Below, in pieces: positions 15,641 to 23,874 of a stretch of 64,000 nucleotides of DNA (the first letter of the stretch is position 1; each line of letters begins with the position of its first letter). A model generated the notes under the pieces. That model worked only from the letters and a program-made list of their open reading frames with translations. It had not been told where the DNA came from and did not search any database. Position numbers and translations under genes: made by a program. Source of the DNA: Petrocella sp. FN5 (GTDB taxonomy: Bacteria > Bacillota > Clostridia > Lachnospirales > Vallitaleaceae); contig NZ_JARGDP010000011.1 of the NCBI RefSeq assembly GCF_029210395.1, positions 1 through 64,000 on the forward strand. The letters are read 5' to 3'.

Positions 15641-16684
15641 TTACGAAAAAGCGGCTTTGACAATATCATTGAATAAAATGAGTACCATCAAAATCATGAG
15701 CAATACATAACCTACAAAGTGAATAAAGCCTTCTTTGTTTGGGTCGACGGGTTTACCGCGTAAAGCTTCTATCGCAATGAAAACGATTCGGCCACCATCA
15801 AGCGCCGGAATAGGTAATAAGTTCATAACCCCTAGGTTTGCACTAAGGAGCACAATATAAAAAGCTACAGTGGCTATGACTGATTTTATGCCATATTGGA
15901 TACTTTCTTGATAGCCGCTACTGATTTCGCCAACAATTCCTACAGGACCTGCAATATCATTGCCGGATATACCACCGGTAATCAATTGACCTAATGAATA
16001 GATGACGATCTTTATCCAAAATACGATTTCTATAGCTGCATTTTTTAGGATTTCTATAGGGTTTTTGATGTCAATGAAGGTGAAGTTGACGCCTAAACGA
16101 TAAATGCCGTCTTCTCCAACATTGGGTTCAATTATGTAGCTTATTTTTTCGCTGTCACGTTTGACGGTTAATTCCATCTGACTTGGTTTTTCTGTGTTTA
16201 AGTATATTCTTAGTTCTTTGGATGTTAAGACGGTTCTGTCATTATAACCGACAATTCGATCCCCTACTTGTACGCCGGACTCATATGCCGGATAGCCTTC
16301 TACAACTTCACTGATGGTAGATGTCGTACCGCCAACCAAACTGATGTAAACAATAGCAAAGAAAAAAGCCAATAAAAAGTTAAATAAGGGGCCTGCAAAA
16401 ATAACTTGAAACCTAGCCCATGTTGACTTACTTGAATACGCTCTGGGGTCATTTTCAACTTCTTGATCTTCACCAAGCATTCTGCAAAAACCACCAAATG
16501 GGATAGCTCTTATGGAATACAGGGTATCTCCTACTTTTTTGCCTACGATCTTCGGACCCATGCCGATGGCAAATTCTTCTACCAATATACCTGCTTTTCT
16601 AGCAAATAAAAAATGTCCTAATTCATGGATTAATATAATAAGTCCAAATATTAATATGGATACTAAAATGCTCATTTTCATCAC
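15641..16684 (-). CDS. rseP: RIP metalloprotease RseP (site-2 protease)
   Basis: A 347-residue zinc intramembrane protease that cuts anti-sigma factors or signal-peptide remnants in the membrane. HELGH at residues 20-24 lies in the first span, a PDZ domain covers about 115-185, and LDGGRI near 295 gives the third zinc ligand. Four hydrophobic spans are visible. One PDZ is usual in Firmicutes. The start overlaps the dxr stop by four bases (ATGA). It is the fourth gene of uppS-cdsA-dxr-rseP. Confidence 0.95.
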   Translation of the reverse strand: MMKMSILVSILIFGLIILIHELGHFLFARKAGILVEEFAIGMGPKIVGKKVGDTLYSIRAIPFGGFCRMLGEDQEVENDPRAYSSKSTWARFQVIFAGPLFNFLLAFFFAIVYISLVGGTTSTISEVVEGYPAYESGVQVGDRIVGYNDRTVLTSKELRIYLNTEKPSQMELTVKRDSEKISYIIEPNVGEDGIYRLGVNFTFIDIKNPIEILKNAAIEIVFWIKIVIYSLGQLITGGISGNDIAGPVGIVGEISSGYQESIQYGIKSVIATVAFYIVLLSANLGVMNLLPIPALDGGRIVFIAIEALRGKPVDPNKEGFIHFVGYVLLMILMVLILFNDIVKAAFS

Positions 16685-17817
16685 CTATTTCTGACAATAT
16701 TCCTTGTCCAGCTCTCTATTTCTATAACGTCGGTTTCATCTTTACATATTGTCACATTATGTTTTGTCATAGCTTGATCTATGATTGTGACAATATCCTT
16801 GTATTTTATTTCTTGTTTCAAAAACATGTCTACTGCTGATTCATTGGCCGCATTGTAAACGATTGGCATGGAACCGCCTTCTCTTAATGCGTCAAAGGCC
16901 AAAGCCAATCCTCTAAAGACTTGTAAATCCGGTTCTTCAAAGGTTAAAGTCCCTATGTCTCCCAGCTTTAATCTTGGATATGGGTTAATGACCCGCTCCG
17001 GATATGCCAATGCATATTGTATGGGCAGCTTCATGTCCGGCAGTCCCATTTGAGCGATGATGGACCCGTCTATAAATTCTACCATGGAATGTACAATGCT
17101 TTGAGGATGAACAACCACCTGAATCTGTTCTCTTCTTAAATCAAACAACCATTTGGCTTCTATTACTTCAAGTCCTTTATTTACTAATGTAGATGAATCT
17201 ATGGTTATCTTAGCACCCATAGACCAGTTGGGATGTTTTAATGCCTGCTCCAAAGTGACTTCTTCTAAGCGCTTTTTGGTATACCCACGAAAAGGTCCAC
17301 CTGATGCTGTTAGGATAATGGACTCAACCGCTGACGTCTGTTCACCGTTTAAGCACTGAAAGATAGCTGAATGTTCGCTGTCTACTGGCAATAGTCTTAC
17401 ATTATGTTTCTTTACCAGGTCCATGATGATCGCACCGGCTGTTACCAAGGTTTCTTTGTTAGCCAGTGCAATGTCTTTGCCAGACTTAATGGCTGCAATG
17501 GTTGGTCTTAGTCCTATCATACCTACAATGGCTGTTACAACCAGATCAATCTCGCTTAGTGTTGATACCGTTATTAGTCCATCCATACCCCATAAAACTT
17601 CCGTCTTATGACCCATCTTCTTCTGTAGGGTCATGGCCTTTTTTTCATCCATAACCACAACGCATTTGGGGTTAAACTCATGAATCTGTTGTTCGAGTAA
17701 CTCTATGTTCTGATTGGCCGTTAAGGCGACTATTTCAATGTTTTTTTGCTCTCTTATGACTTCCAGTGTCTGTTTTCCAATGGATCCTGTTGATCCTAGT
17801 ATGGTTATTTTACGCAT
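16681..17817 (-). CDS. dxr: 1-deoxy-D-xylulose-5-phosphate reductoisomerase
   Basis: A 378-residue enzyme that converts DXP to MEP with NADPH, the first committed step of the MEP pathway. GSTGSIGKQTLEVI near residue 8 is the dinucleotide site, NKETLV near 120 and LPVDSEHSAIFQ near 145 form the metal and substrate site, and SIVHSMVEF near 240 is the flexible region. GAGGG lies a few bases before ATG 17817. Between cdsA and rseP, as in most Firmicutes. Confidence 0.97.
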   Translation of the reverse strand: MRKITILGSTGSIGKQTLEVIREQKNIEIVALTANQNIELLEQQIHEFNPKCVVVMDEKKAMTLQKKMGHKTEVLWGMDGLITVSTLSEIDLVVTAIVGMIGLRPTIAAIKSGKDIALANKETLVTAGAIIMDLVKKHNVRLLPVDSEHSAIFQCLNGEQTSAVESIILTASGGPFRGYTKKRLEEVTLEQALKHPNWSMGAKITIDSSTLVNKGLEVIEAKWLFDLRREQIQVVVHPQSIVHSMVEFIDGSIIAQMGLPDMKLPIQYALAYPERVINPYPRLKLGDIGTLTFEEPDLQVFRGLALAFDALREGGSMPIVYNAANESAVDMFLKQEIKYKDIVTIIDQAMTKHNVTICKDETDVIEIESWTRNIVRNR

Positions 17818-17836
17818 ATGTACCCTCTTTTTAATC

Positions 17837-18640
17837 TTAGTATAGCATAGTTACGATGATATAGACATATGGTGCTGTTAGAAGTATACTGTCCAAACGG
17901 TCTAGTATGCCACCATGTCCCGGTATGATTTTTCCGAAGTCTTTTATTTGTGTTTGTCGCTTCATGGCTGATCCGACTAAGTCGCCTATCTGAGATACCA
18001 CCGATCCGAATATACCGATGACAAAAAACATTGGCAATGTTACCCAGGTATCTACCAGTCCATACTGTAACATCAATATACCAAAGATTGTACATAAAAT
18101 CCCTGCACCTAAAACGCCACCTAAGGCTCCTTCTATGGTTTTTTTGGGACTTAACTTTGGTACCAGTTTGTTTTTGCCAAAATTAACCCCAACAAAGTAT
18201 GCCGCACTGTCACTACCAAAAGCTATTATAAATATAAGCCATACGGACCATATGCCTTCCGGTGTAGTCTCTCTTACTAATGCAATATGTAGCAGTAGAT
18301 AGAGTATATAGACCATACCAAAAGTTAAAAAACCTAATTGATCTAAGGATATCTTAGGGTATTTGAAGACGTAGATACCTAGTGACAGGGCTATGAACAT
18401 CAAAACTGATAGATTCATATAGGTGTAATCTCCTGTCCAAAAGAAACTGTAGGTAATGATGACCAACAAAAAGGCCATACCTCTTAGCAATCGATCTTCT
18501 AGCTTTACGGCTGCAAAAAATTCATAGAGGCCGATAATGGTTACACCGCAAAGAACTATGATTAATGGTAGTCTACCATACCATAATAAAAAAATGATTA
18601 ACGGCAATAATAAGACCGCAGTTATTATTCTAGCTTTCAT
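17837..18640 (-). CDS. cdsA: phosphatidate cytidylyltransferase
   Basis: A 267-residue integral membrane enzyme that makes CDP-diacylglycerol from phosphatidate and CTP for phospholipid synthesis. It has seven or eight hydrophobic spans and ends with the family signature KRQTQIKDFGKIIPGHGGIL-DRLDS near residues 223-248, including the metal-binding Asp residues. The start overlaps the 3' end of uppS by 11 bases. Confidence 0.95.
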   Translation of the reverse strand: MKARIITAVLLLPLIIFLLWYGRLPLIIVLCGVTIIGLYEFFAAVKLEDRLLRGMAFLLVIITYSFFWTGDYTYMNLSVLMFIALSLGIYVFKYPKISLDQLGFLTFGMVYILYLLLHIALVRETTPEGIWSVWLIFIIAFGSDSAAYFVGVNFGKNKLVPKLSPKKTIEGALGGVLGAGILCTIFGILMLQYGLVDTWVTLPMFFVIGIFGSVVSQIGDLVGSAMKRQTQIKDFGKIIPGHGGILDRLDSILLTAPYVYIIVTMLY

Positions 18641-19361
18641 CTTTTAGGCCTCCAAATCTTCTGCTCACTTTGTTATAGGCGATTATCGCCTCCATCAAAT
18701 CTTCACTGGTGAAATCCGGCCAATGTTTTTTTACAAAGAAAAATTCACTATAAGCCAATTGCCAAATTAAGAAGTTGCTGGATCTTAACTCACCACTGGT
18801 TCTTATCATAAGTTCTGGGTCTGGAATGTCTTTGGTATCTAAGAACTCTGCAAATAGACTTTCATCCAGTTCAATCTTAGGGTTATTTTCTTTTTCTATT
18901 TCATAAGCTTTAATCGCTCTTATAATCTCATCTCTACCACCATAATTAATGGCAATCTGCAAGGTCAATCCTGTATGGTCCTTTGAAGCGGCTTCTAAGC
19001 TTTCTATGGCTTCCCGTATGTCCGGTTCCAAATCCGACCTTCTTCCTATTACAATGACCCGCATATTGTCTTTTTGGGCATTCTTGATACTGTCTTTTAG
19101 ATACTGACGCAATAGCCCCATCAAAAAGGAAACTTCTGAAGTTGGTCGCTTCCAGTTTTCTGTTGAAAAAGCATATACAGTAAGGTACTTAATGCCCATG
19201 TCACTGGCTGCTCGTGCAATGACCTTCAGGTTATCACTCCCGCTTTTGTGTCCATAGGTTCTATTCTTTCCTTGATTCTTCGCCCATCTGCCGTTACCAT
19301 CCATAATAATTGCAACGTGCTTTGGTATGTTTAATTGGTTTGTTGTTGTCATATCGGCCAT
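18630..19361 (-). CDS. uppS: undecaprenyl diphosphate synthase (cis-prenyltransferase)
   Basis: About 243 residues. It adds isopentenyl units to farnesyl diphosphate to make the C55 lipid carrier for cell wall synthesis. IIMDGNGRWAK near residue 20 holds the catalytic Asp; FSTENWKRP, INYGGRDEI and RTSGELRSSNFLIWQ are the other conserved blocks. GAGG lies five bases before ATG 19361; a GTG two codons earlier and an ATG three codons later are also possible. It opens the uppS-cdsA-dxr-rseP operon, after the frr terminator. Confidence 0.95.
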   Translation of the reverse strand: MADMTTTNQLNIPKHVAIIMDGNGRWAKNQGKNRTYGHKSGSDNLKVIARAASDMGIKYLTVYAFSTENWKRPTSEVSFLMGLLRQYLKDSIKNAQKDNMRVIVIGRRSDLEPDIREAIESLEAASKDHTGLTLQIAINYGGRDEIIRAIKAYEIEKENNPKIELDESLFAEFLDTKDIPDPELMIRTSGELRSSNFLIWQLAYSEFFFVKKHWPDFTSEDLMEAIIAYNKVSRRFGGLKDES

Positions 19362-19371
19362 CGCCACCTCA

Positions 19372-19399
19372 ATATTAGATATTTTGGTTAAAGTGTCAA
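19372..19399 (-). promoter_or_regulatory. candidate promoter of uppS-cdsA-dxr-rseP
   Basis: TTGACA (19399-19394), 16-base spacer, TAATAT (19377-19372). The predicted RNA start (about 19365) is only a few bases before the uppS start codon, so the message would be nearly leaderless. The hexamers are good but the position is odd. Confidence 0.4.
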
Positions 19400-19404
19400 T
19401 CTAC

Positions 19405-19428
19405 TAAAACGCCCCTCCAAGGAGGGGC
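19405..19428 (-). terminator. hairpin terminator after frr
   Basis: GCCCCTCC-TT-GGAGGGGC followed by GTTTTAG on the minus strand. The stem is very stable but the T run is short, so termination may be partial. Confidence 0.7.
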
Positions 19429-19452
19429 ACTCTCTGAATCTATTGGTTTTAT

Positions 19453-20007
19453 TTATACAGTCATGATTTCTTTTGTCTTGTTTTCAACATGGTTATCGAT
19501 GTCTAGAATAAATCGATCTGTCAGTTTTTGAGTCTGATCTTCCAAATCTTTCAAGTCATCTTCTGTGATTTCACGGGCTTTTTCAGCTTTTTTAAAATGG
19601 TCTATAGCATCACGTCGTATATTTCTTATGGCTATTTTTGACTCTTCGCCTTTTTTCTTAATATCTTTTGTAAGTTCCATACGTCGTTCTTCTGTTAACT
19701 CTGGGAAAATTAAGCGAATAATCTTACCATCACTGTTTGGTGTTATGCCGATGTCGGAGGCATGTAAAGCTCTCTCTATATCTTTTACAATCTTAACATC
19801 CCAAGGTTGGATCATTAGCACACGCGCTTCCGGTACTGTTATATTACCGACTTGGTTAAGAGGGGTCGCTTGTCCATAATAATCAACAGTCACTTTGTCA
19901 AGAACATGAGGATTGGCTCTTCCTGCTCGAATACTAATAAACTCACCTTCAAGTACATGAACTGTTTTTTCCATTTTTTCCTCATACTTTTTTAACTCAT
20001 CATACAT
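19453..20007 (-). CDS. frr: ribosome recycling factor
   Basis: A 184-residue factor that splits post-termination ribosomes with EF-G. It covers the full family length, with the domain II insert in the middle and RAGRANPHVLDKVTVDYYG near residue 28. AGGAGG lies seven bases before ATG 20007. It starts 11 bases after pyrH, so the two are co-transcribed, and it ends at a stable hairpin. Confidence 0.97.
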   Translation of the reverse strand: MYDELKKYEEKMEKTVHVLEGEFISIRAGRANPHVLDKVTVDYYGQATPLNQVGNITVPEARVLMIQPWDVKIVKDIERALHASDIGITPNSDGKIIRLIFPELTEERRMELTKDIKKKGEESKIAIRNIRRDAIDHFKKAEKAREITEDDLKDLEDQTQKLTDRFILDIDNHVENKTKEIMTV

Positions 20008-20018
20008 ACTAGATCCTC

Positions 20019-20723
20019 CTATACCGTTACAACGGTTCCATTTATTTTGTCACTGACGGCATTGACAATACTGTCCTCATCATTCAAGTAGAACACGGAC
20101 ATAGGCATCTTATGCTCTAAACACATAATTGCTGCCGTATGGTCCATAACCTTGAGGTTTTTATTAATCACTTCTGATAAACTGATTGTGTCAAACTTAA
20201 CAGCTTCTTCATTGGCTTTTGGATCTGAGTCATAGACACCATCGATGTTTTTTGCAAGGAGTATAATCTCAGCTTCAATCTCAATTGCTCTAAGTGCTGC
20301 ACCGGTATCGGTTGAAAAATAGGGATGGCCTGTACCACCTGCAAAAAAAACAACACATCCTTTTTTCAAATGCTTGAGTGCAGAATCCTTGGAGAAGCGT
20401 TCTGTCATCATACCTACCTCAAATGGGGTTTGTACAACGGTATCTATACCAATGGTTCTAAACATAGCTGATGTATATAGAGCATTCATTATGGTCGCCA
20501 TCATGCCAATCTCATCCGCTTTGGTTCGATCCATGAAGTTACAGCTTCTGCCACGCCAGAAATTACCACCACCAATTACCACACCGATTTCTACACCTTT
20601 TTCAATCAGTTTTTTTACCTGGCTTGCTACAATCATCACGTTGGTTTCATCAAATCCTACGGATTTGTCACCTGCCAGTGCTTCACCACTAAGTTTTAAC
20701 AACACTCTTTTATAATTGGACAT
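20019..20723 (-). CDS. pyrH: UMP kinase
   Basis: A 234-residue hexameric amino-acid-kinase-fold enzyme that phosphorylates UMP to UDP. KLSGEALAG near residue 9, GGGNFWRG near 52 and FAGGTGHPYFSTDTGA near 132 are the family's nucleotide- and UMP-binding blocks. AGAGG precedes ATG 20723. A terminator separates it from tsf, and no strong promoter was seen in the gap, so it may depend on read-through. Confidence 0.97.
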   Translation of the reverse strand: MSNYKRVLLKLSGEALAGDKSVGFDETNVMIVASQVKKLIEKGVEIGVVIGGGNFWRGRSCNFMDRTKADEIGMMATIMNALYTSAMFRTIGIDTVVQTPFEVGMMTERFSKDSALKHLKKGCVVFFAGGTGHPYFSTDTGAALRAIEIEAEIILLAKNIDGVYDSDPKANEEAVKFDTISLSEVINKNLKVMDHTAAIMCLEHKMPMSVFYLNDEDSIVNAVSDKINGTVVTV

Positions 20724-20775
20724 TTCAACACCTCTAATAATTAATTTAACATATGTTTGGATTATTTACCAGTCT

Positions 20776-20802
20776 AAAAAAAAGAAGCACAACCGTGCTT
20801 CT
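20776..20802 (-). terminator. terminator between tsf and pyrH
   Basis: AGAAGCAC-GGTT-GTGCTTCT followed by eight T on the minus strand, a textbook rho-independent terminator 12 bases after tsf. Confidence 0.9.
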
Positions 20803-20814
20803 TCATTATATCTC

Positions 20815-21735
20815 TTAGCCTTGCATTTGTCTTGCAACTTCTTCAGCAAAGTTCTCTGATTTCTTCTCAATGCCTTCGCCTGTTTCAAAACGTGTAAATG
20901 CCTTGACTTTGATGTTTGCACCTTGCTCTTTAGCTACTTGCTCAACATACTTGGCTACTGTAAGGTCACCGTCTTTTACATAGGCTTGATCTAATAAACA
21001 GATTTCTTTAAGTTGCTTATTCAAACGACCTATAATCATTTTATCAATGATGCTGTCCGGTTTGTCAGGGTTTTCATTTTTTGCTTGCTCTTTTAATATT
21101 GCACGCTCTTTTTCAACGTAGGCTTCTGATACTTCTGAACGATCAACATGAAGTGGGCTTACCGCTGCAATTTGCATAGCAAGGTTACGTCCGCATTCAA
21201 CAACGGCATCGTTTACAACATCCGACTCTAATTCTACAAGTACACCTATTTTACCACCCATATGGATATATGAAGCAACAACACCATTTTCAACTACTAC
21301 TTTTTTGAAGCGTCTGATTTTTAAGTTCTCACCAATAACAGATATCTTACCGGTTAATACATCATTCACTGTAGAACCTGCTTCAAAAAGACTTTCTTCA
21401 GCCAAAAAAGCGTCAATATCTTCTGACGAAGTCTTAGCTGCTTGCTTAGCCACTTCTTGTACATAATTCTTGAATATGTCATTCTTTGCAACAAAGTCTG
21501 TCTCTGAATTAACTTCAACTATAGATGCTGTATTCCCATCAACAAATGTATCTACTAGTCCTTCGGCTGCAATTCTTCCTGCTTTTTTTGCTGCCTTTGC
21601 AAGACCTTTTTCTCTTAGTACTTCTACTGCTTTTTCCATGTCGCCGCCTGCTTCGGTCAATGCGTTTTTACAATCCATCATGCCTGCGCCGGTGCTCTCT
21701 CTTAATTCTTTTACCATTGCTGCTGTTATTGCCAT
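20815..21735 (-). CDS. tsf: elongation factor Ts
   Basis: A 306-residue nucleotide exchange factor for EF-Tu. It has the N-terminal UBA-like domain (TGAGMMDCKNAL near residue 15), the core NSETDFVAKN near 76, and two core repeats, at full bacterial length. GGAGG lies seven bases before ATG 21735. It follows rpsB with a terminator between them, so tsf levels can be set below rpsB. Confidence 0.97.
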   Translation of the reverse strand: MAITAAMVKELRESTGAGMMDCKNALTEAGGDMEKAVEVLREKGLAKAAKKAGRIAAEGLVDTFVDGNTASIVEVNSETDFVAKNDIFKNYVQEVAKQAAKTSSEDIDAFLAEESLFEAGSTVNDVLTGKISVIGENLKIRRFKKVVVENGVVASYIHMGGKIGVLVELESDVVNDAVVECGRNLAMQIAAVSPLHVDRSEVSEAYVEKERAILKEQAKNENPDKPDSIIDKMIIGRLNKQLKEICLLDQAYVKDGDLTVAKYVEQVAKEQGANIKVKAFTRFETGEGIEKKSENFAEEVARQMQG

Positions 21736-21777
21736 GATCTTACCTCCATAATGTTATCTTATTTTTTTACTTAACGG

Positions 21778-21809
21778 AAAAAATGCTTCAACCATTAGGG
21801 GTTGAAGCA
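21778..21809 (-). terminator. terminator or attenuator between rpsB and tsf
   Basis: TGCTTCAACC-CCTAAT-GGTTGAAGCA followed by TTTTTT on the minus strand. Ten perfect pairs. It should allow only part of the transcripts to reach tsf. Confidence 0.9.
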
Positions 21810-21818
21810 TCAATGGTT

Positions 21819-22538
21819 TTATTCAGCTGCTACTTCTTCTGCTGGATGGTTTTGTAATCCTTGATTCGCTTCAATAACCGCATCTGCCATTTTTCCTGTT
21901 AATAGTTTTACTGCTCTGATGGCATCATCGTTACCTGGTATAACATAATCGATTTCGTCCGGATCACAGTTTGTATCTACGATGGATACAAGAGGAATAT
22001 TTAAAATATGTGCTTCTTGTATTGCAATTCTTTCTTTTCTTGGGTCTACGATAAAAATAATATCAGGAATCTTCTTCATTTCCTTGATACCACCAAGGTT
22101 TCTCTCAAGTTTTTCCATTTCATGTTTCATACCGATGACTTCTTTTTTCGTGTATAAATCAAATGAACCATCTTCTTGCATTCTTTCAAGCTCTTTCAAT
22201 CGTCTTACACGGCCTTGAATGGTCTTGAAGTTTGTTAACATACCACCCAACCATCTTTGATTGATGTAGAACATGCCACAACGCTCTGCTTCTGCTTTGA
22301 TGGATTCTTGTGCTTGCTTTTTGGTTCCGACAAACAATACTGTACCGCCGTCTGCTACAACATCTTTGATTGCGTAGTATGCTTTGTCTACAAGTCCTGT
22401 TGTCTTCTGTAAGTCAATGATGTATATCCCATTTCTTTCAGTGTAGATATACTCTTTCATTTTTGGATTCCATCTTCTTGTTTGATGTCCGAAGTGAACC
22501 CCTGCTTCTAATAATTGTTTCATTGAAATAACGCCCAT
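21819..22538 (-). CDS. rpsB: 30S ribosomal protein S2
   Basis: A 239-residue small-subunit protein. The conserved start [27 protein letters not shown] and later blocks ([26 protein letters not shown]) are all present. I chose ATG 22538 because GGAGG lies seven bases before it and the product then begins like other S2 proteins; the 17 upstream codons of the open frame are leader. It starts the rpsB-tsf-pyrH-frr cluster behind its own promoter. Confidence 0.97.
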   Translation of the reverse strand: MGVISMKQLLEAGVHFGHQTRRWNPKMKEYIYTERNGIYIIDLQKTTGLVDKAYYAIKDVVADGGTVLFVGTKKQAQESIKAEAERCGMFYINQRWLGGMLTNFKTIQGRVRRLKELERMQEDGSFDLYTKKEVIGMKHEMEKLERNLGGIKEMKKIPDIIFIVDPRKERIAIQEAHILNIPLVSIVDTNCDPDEIDYVIPGNDDAIRAVKLLTGKMADAVIEANQGLQNHPAEEVAAE

Positions 22539-22643
22539 TTTAGTACCTCCGTTTTGGTTGATTTCTTCCGCATCCTTCATCTTTTTCACAGACCACCCTT
22601 TGGTGGCACCTTGTCAAAAATCCAAATGCGTGCTATTTTCACG
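22539..22643 (-). promoter_or_regulatory. rpsB leader RNA
   Basis: About 105 bases between the predicted RNA start and rpsB. It has a small hairpin CCACC-AAAG-GGTGG (about 22599-22586). Ribosomal protein leaders often bind their own product, but no known S2 leader structure was confirmed. Confidence 0.35.
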
Positions 22644-22649
22644 TCTGCT

Positions 22650-22678
22650 ATTGTATCATATCAAGGTCACATTAGCAA
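22650..22678 (-). promoter_or_regulatory. SigA-type promoter of rpsB
   Basis: -35 TTGCTA (22678-22673), 17-base spacer, -10 TACAAT (22655-22650) with the extended TG motif. It follows directly after the terminator of the fla/che operon. Confidence 0.7.
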
Positions 22679-22688
22679 GCATTATTAT

Positions 22689-22726
22689 AAAGGAAGCATC
22701 TTCTATTATTCCGAAGGTGCTTCCTT
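22689..22726 (-). terminator. terminator at the end of the fla/che operon
   Basis: Arms AAGGAAGCACCTTC and GAAGATGCTTCCTT (14 pairs, one G-U) on the minus strand, then TTATAATAAT. The stop codon of the last gene lies in the loop. Confidence 0.7.
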
Positions 22727-22972
22727 ATATTCCATACCATAGCTTTTCGCCATTTTTATAATATAATCCTTTGTTAATAGGTCAACATCTTTGATTTCTG
22801 TTATATAGATCATGCCTAAGTCTCTGGCCATTTCTACGATTTCTTCATTGGTATGTGTCTGTTTTGTCTGAGTCGTTTGTAGATGAACAATGAGACCGTA
22901 AAAAATCATGGACATGATAATCAATGTTGTCCCAACACCTTTTAAGAAGCCTTTTATTTCAATTTTTTCCAT
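22706..22972 (-). CDS. small single-span membrane protein, unknown function
   Basis: An 88-residue protein with one hydrophobic span (about residues 12-30) and an extracytoplasmic part rich in T and Q, ending in two helix-like stretches (EEIVEMARDLGM and IIKMAKSYGMEY) that look like repeats of one motif. I chose ATG 22972 because GAGG lies five bases before it and it follows the stop of the DUF6115 gene by eight bases. It is the last gene of the motility operon. I do not recognise the family; a distant likeness to small MltG/YceG-type peptides is possible but not shown. Confidence 0.65.
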   Translation of the reverse strand: MEKIEIKGFLKGVGTTLIIMSMIFYGLIVHLQTTQTKQTHTNEEIVEMARDLGMIYITEIKDVDLLTKDYIIKMAKSYGMEYKEAPSE

Positions 22973-22979
22973 AGGAGCC

Positions 22980-23495
22980 TCATTCAAATAAGTTGATGAC
23001 CAACTGTACTTCACCTTGACCAATGTTTAAGACTTTGGCTATTTCAGACGCCGGATAGCCTTGACGTTTTAGTTCCAAAATCTTCATATTGGTATTGATG
23101 GTGGCTGTATTTATTGTTTTTAGTTCTGTTTTTAGTTCTGTTTTTAGTTCTTCATTTACTTCTGTCGATACCTGAAGGCTATTTTTTGTCGCCTCTTCTT
23201 CGTAACGGGTCGTCTGAATCTGACGCACCTTCTTCTCTTTTTCTGATATCATTTGATAAAGGAATAGAAGTTCTTTATGCTTCTTTTCCATTTCTTTTTG
23301 AACATAATCATGGTATTCGTTCATTTCCACTATTTTTTCATTGATGATGCTGATCTGTTTCCGAAAGCTTTCATCATCAAGGGCTACTTCATCTTGATTC
23401 ATTGTTTTTTTAGTCCCATCATATAGGAAACTTAAAACGATAAACAATATACCTATTGCTATAAAACCTATTGTTAATCCATCATATATTGTCAC
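22980..23495 (-). CDS. DUF6115 (SwrB/YlxL-like) membrane-anchored protein
   Basis: A 171-residue protein with one N-terminal span (about residues 5-25), a long charged coiled-coil stretch, and a C-terminal helix-turn-helix-like block, ILELKRQGYPASEIAKVLNI, typical of DUF6115. It sits between the motility sigma factor and rpsB, as swrB does in Bacillus subtilis, where SwrB promotes flagellar assembly and SigD activity. The coiled coil contains three exact 12-base repeats coding LKTE (23116-23151). The family and position are firm; the role is taken from SwrB and is inference. Confidence 0.75.
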   Translation of the reverse strand: MTIYDGLTIGFIAIGILFIVLSFLYDGTKKTMNQDEVALDDESFRKQISIINEKIVEMNEYHDYVQKEMEKKHKELLFLYQMISEKEKKVRQIQTTRYEEEATKNSLQVSTEVNEELKTELKTELKTINTATINTNMKILELKRQGYPASEIAKVLNIGQGEVQLVINLFE

Positions 23496-23504
23496 ATCAT
23501 GCTC

Positions 23505-23816
23505 CTAAATTCTTATATCTATTTTATGGTCTGATTTTGGTGGTTGTACGGGTTCCTGGATGCCCTTTTCGCCTGTCTTTTTTCGATTGTTTTGATAGTC
23601 ATTACGCCCTTTTTTACGAGCATCCGCATCGGTGCCTGCTTTTGCATCTTTTTGTGATGCATTAACTGTTTGGCCTTCTTTGTGCCGACCTCTATCCGCA
23701 GCTAAAGAACCCTGATCTTGTAACAATCCTGATTTTTGTTGGTCTAAATGACTAATTCTAGATACTTCTGACATCTTTGGTATGGCAACTTGTAAATCGA
23801 TTGGTCTAATAGGCAT
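23505..23816 (-). CDS. small basic hydrophilic protein of the motility operon
   Basis: A 103-residue protein that begins MPIRPIDLQVAIPKMSEVSRI and then becomes a low-complexity, charged, probably disordered tail rich in K, D, Q and G. GGAGG lies seven bases before ATG 23816, which I prefer to the ATG two codons earlier. It lies between fapA and the DUF6115 gene. I recall similar short proteins with this N-terminus at the same place in other Clostridia, with no assigned function. No span or signal peptide is seen. Confidence 0.65.
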   Translation of the reverse strand: MPIRPIDLQVAIPKMSEVSRISHLDQQKSGLLQDQGSLAADRGRHKEGQTVNASQKDAKAGTDADARKKGRNDYQNNRKKTGEKGIQEPVQPPKSDHKIDIRI

Positions 23817-23874
23817 AAGCACACCTCCTTAATCCAGATCCGTCTGGTTCGATGCAAATGTCATGCATAAACGC

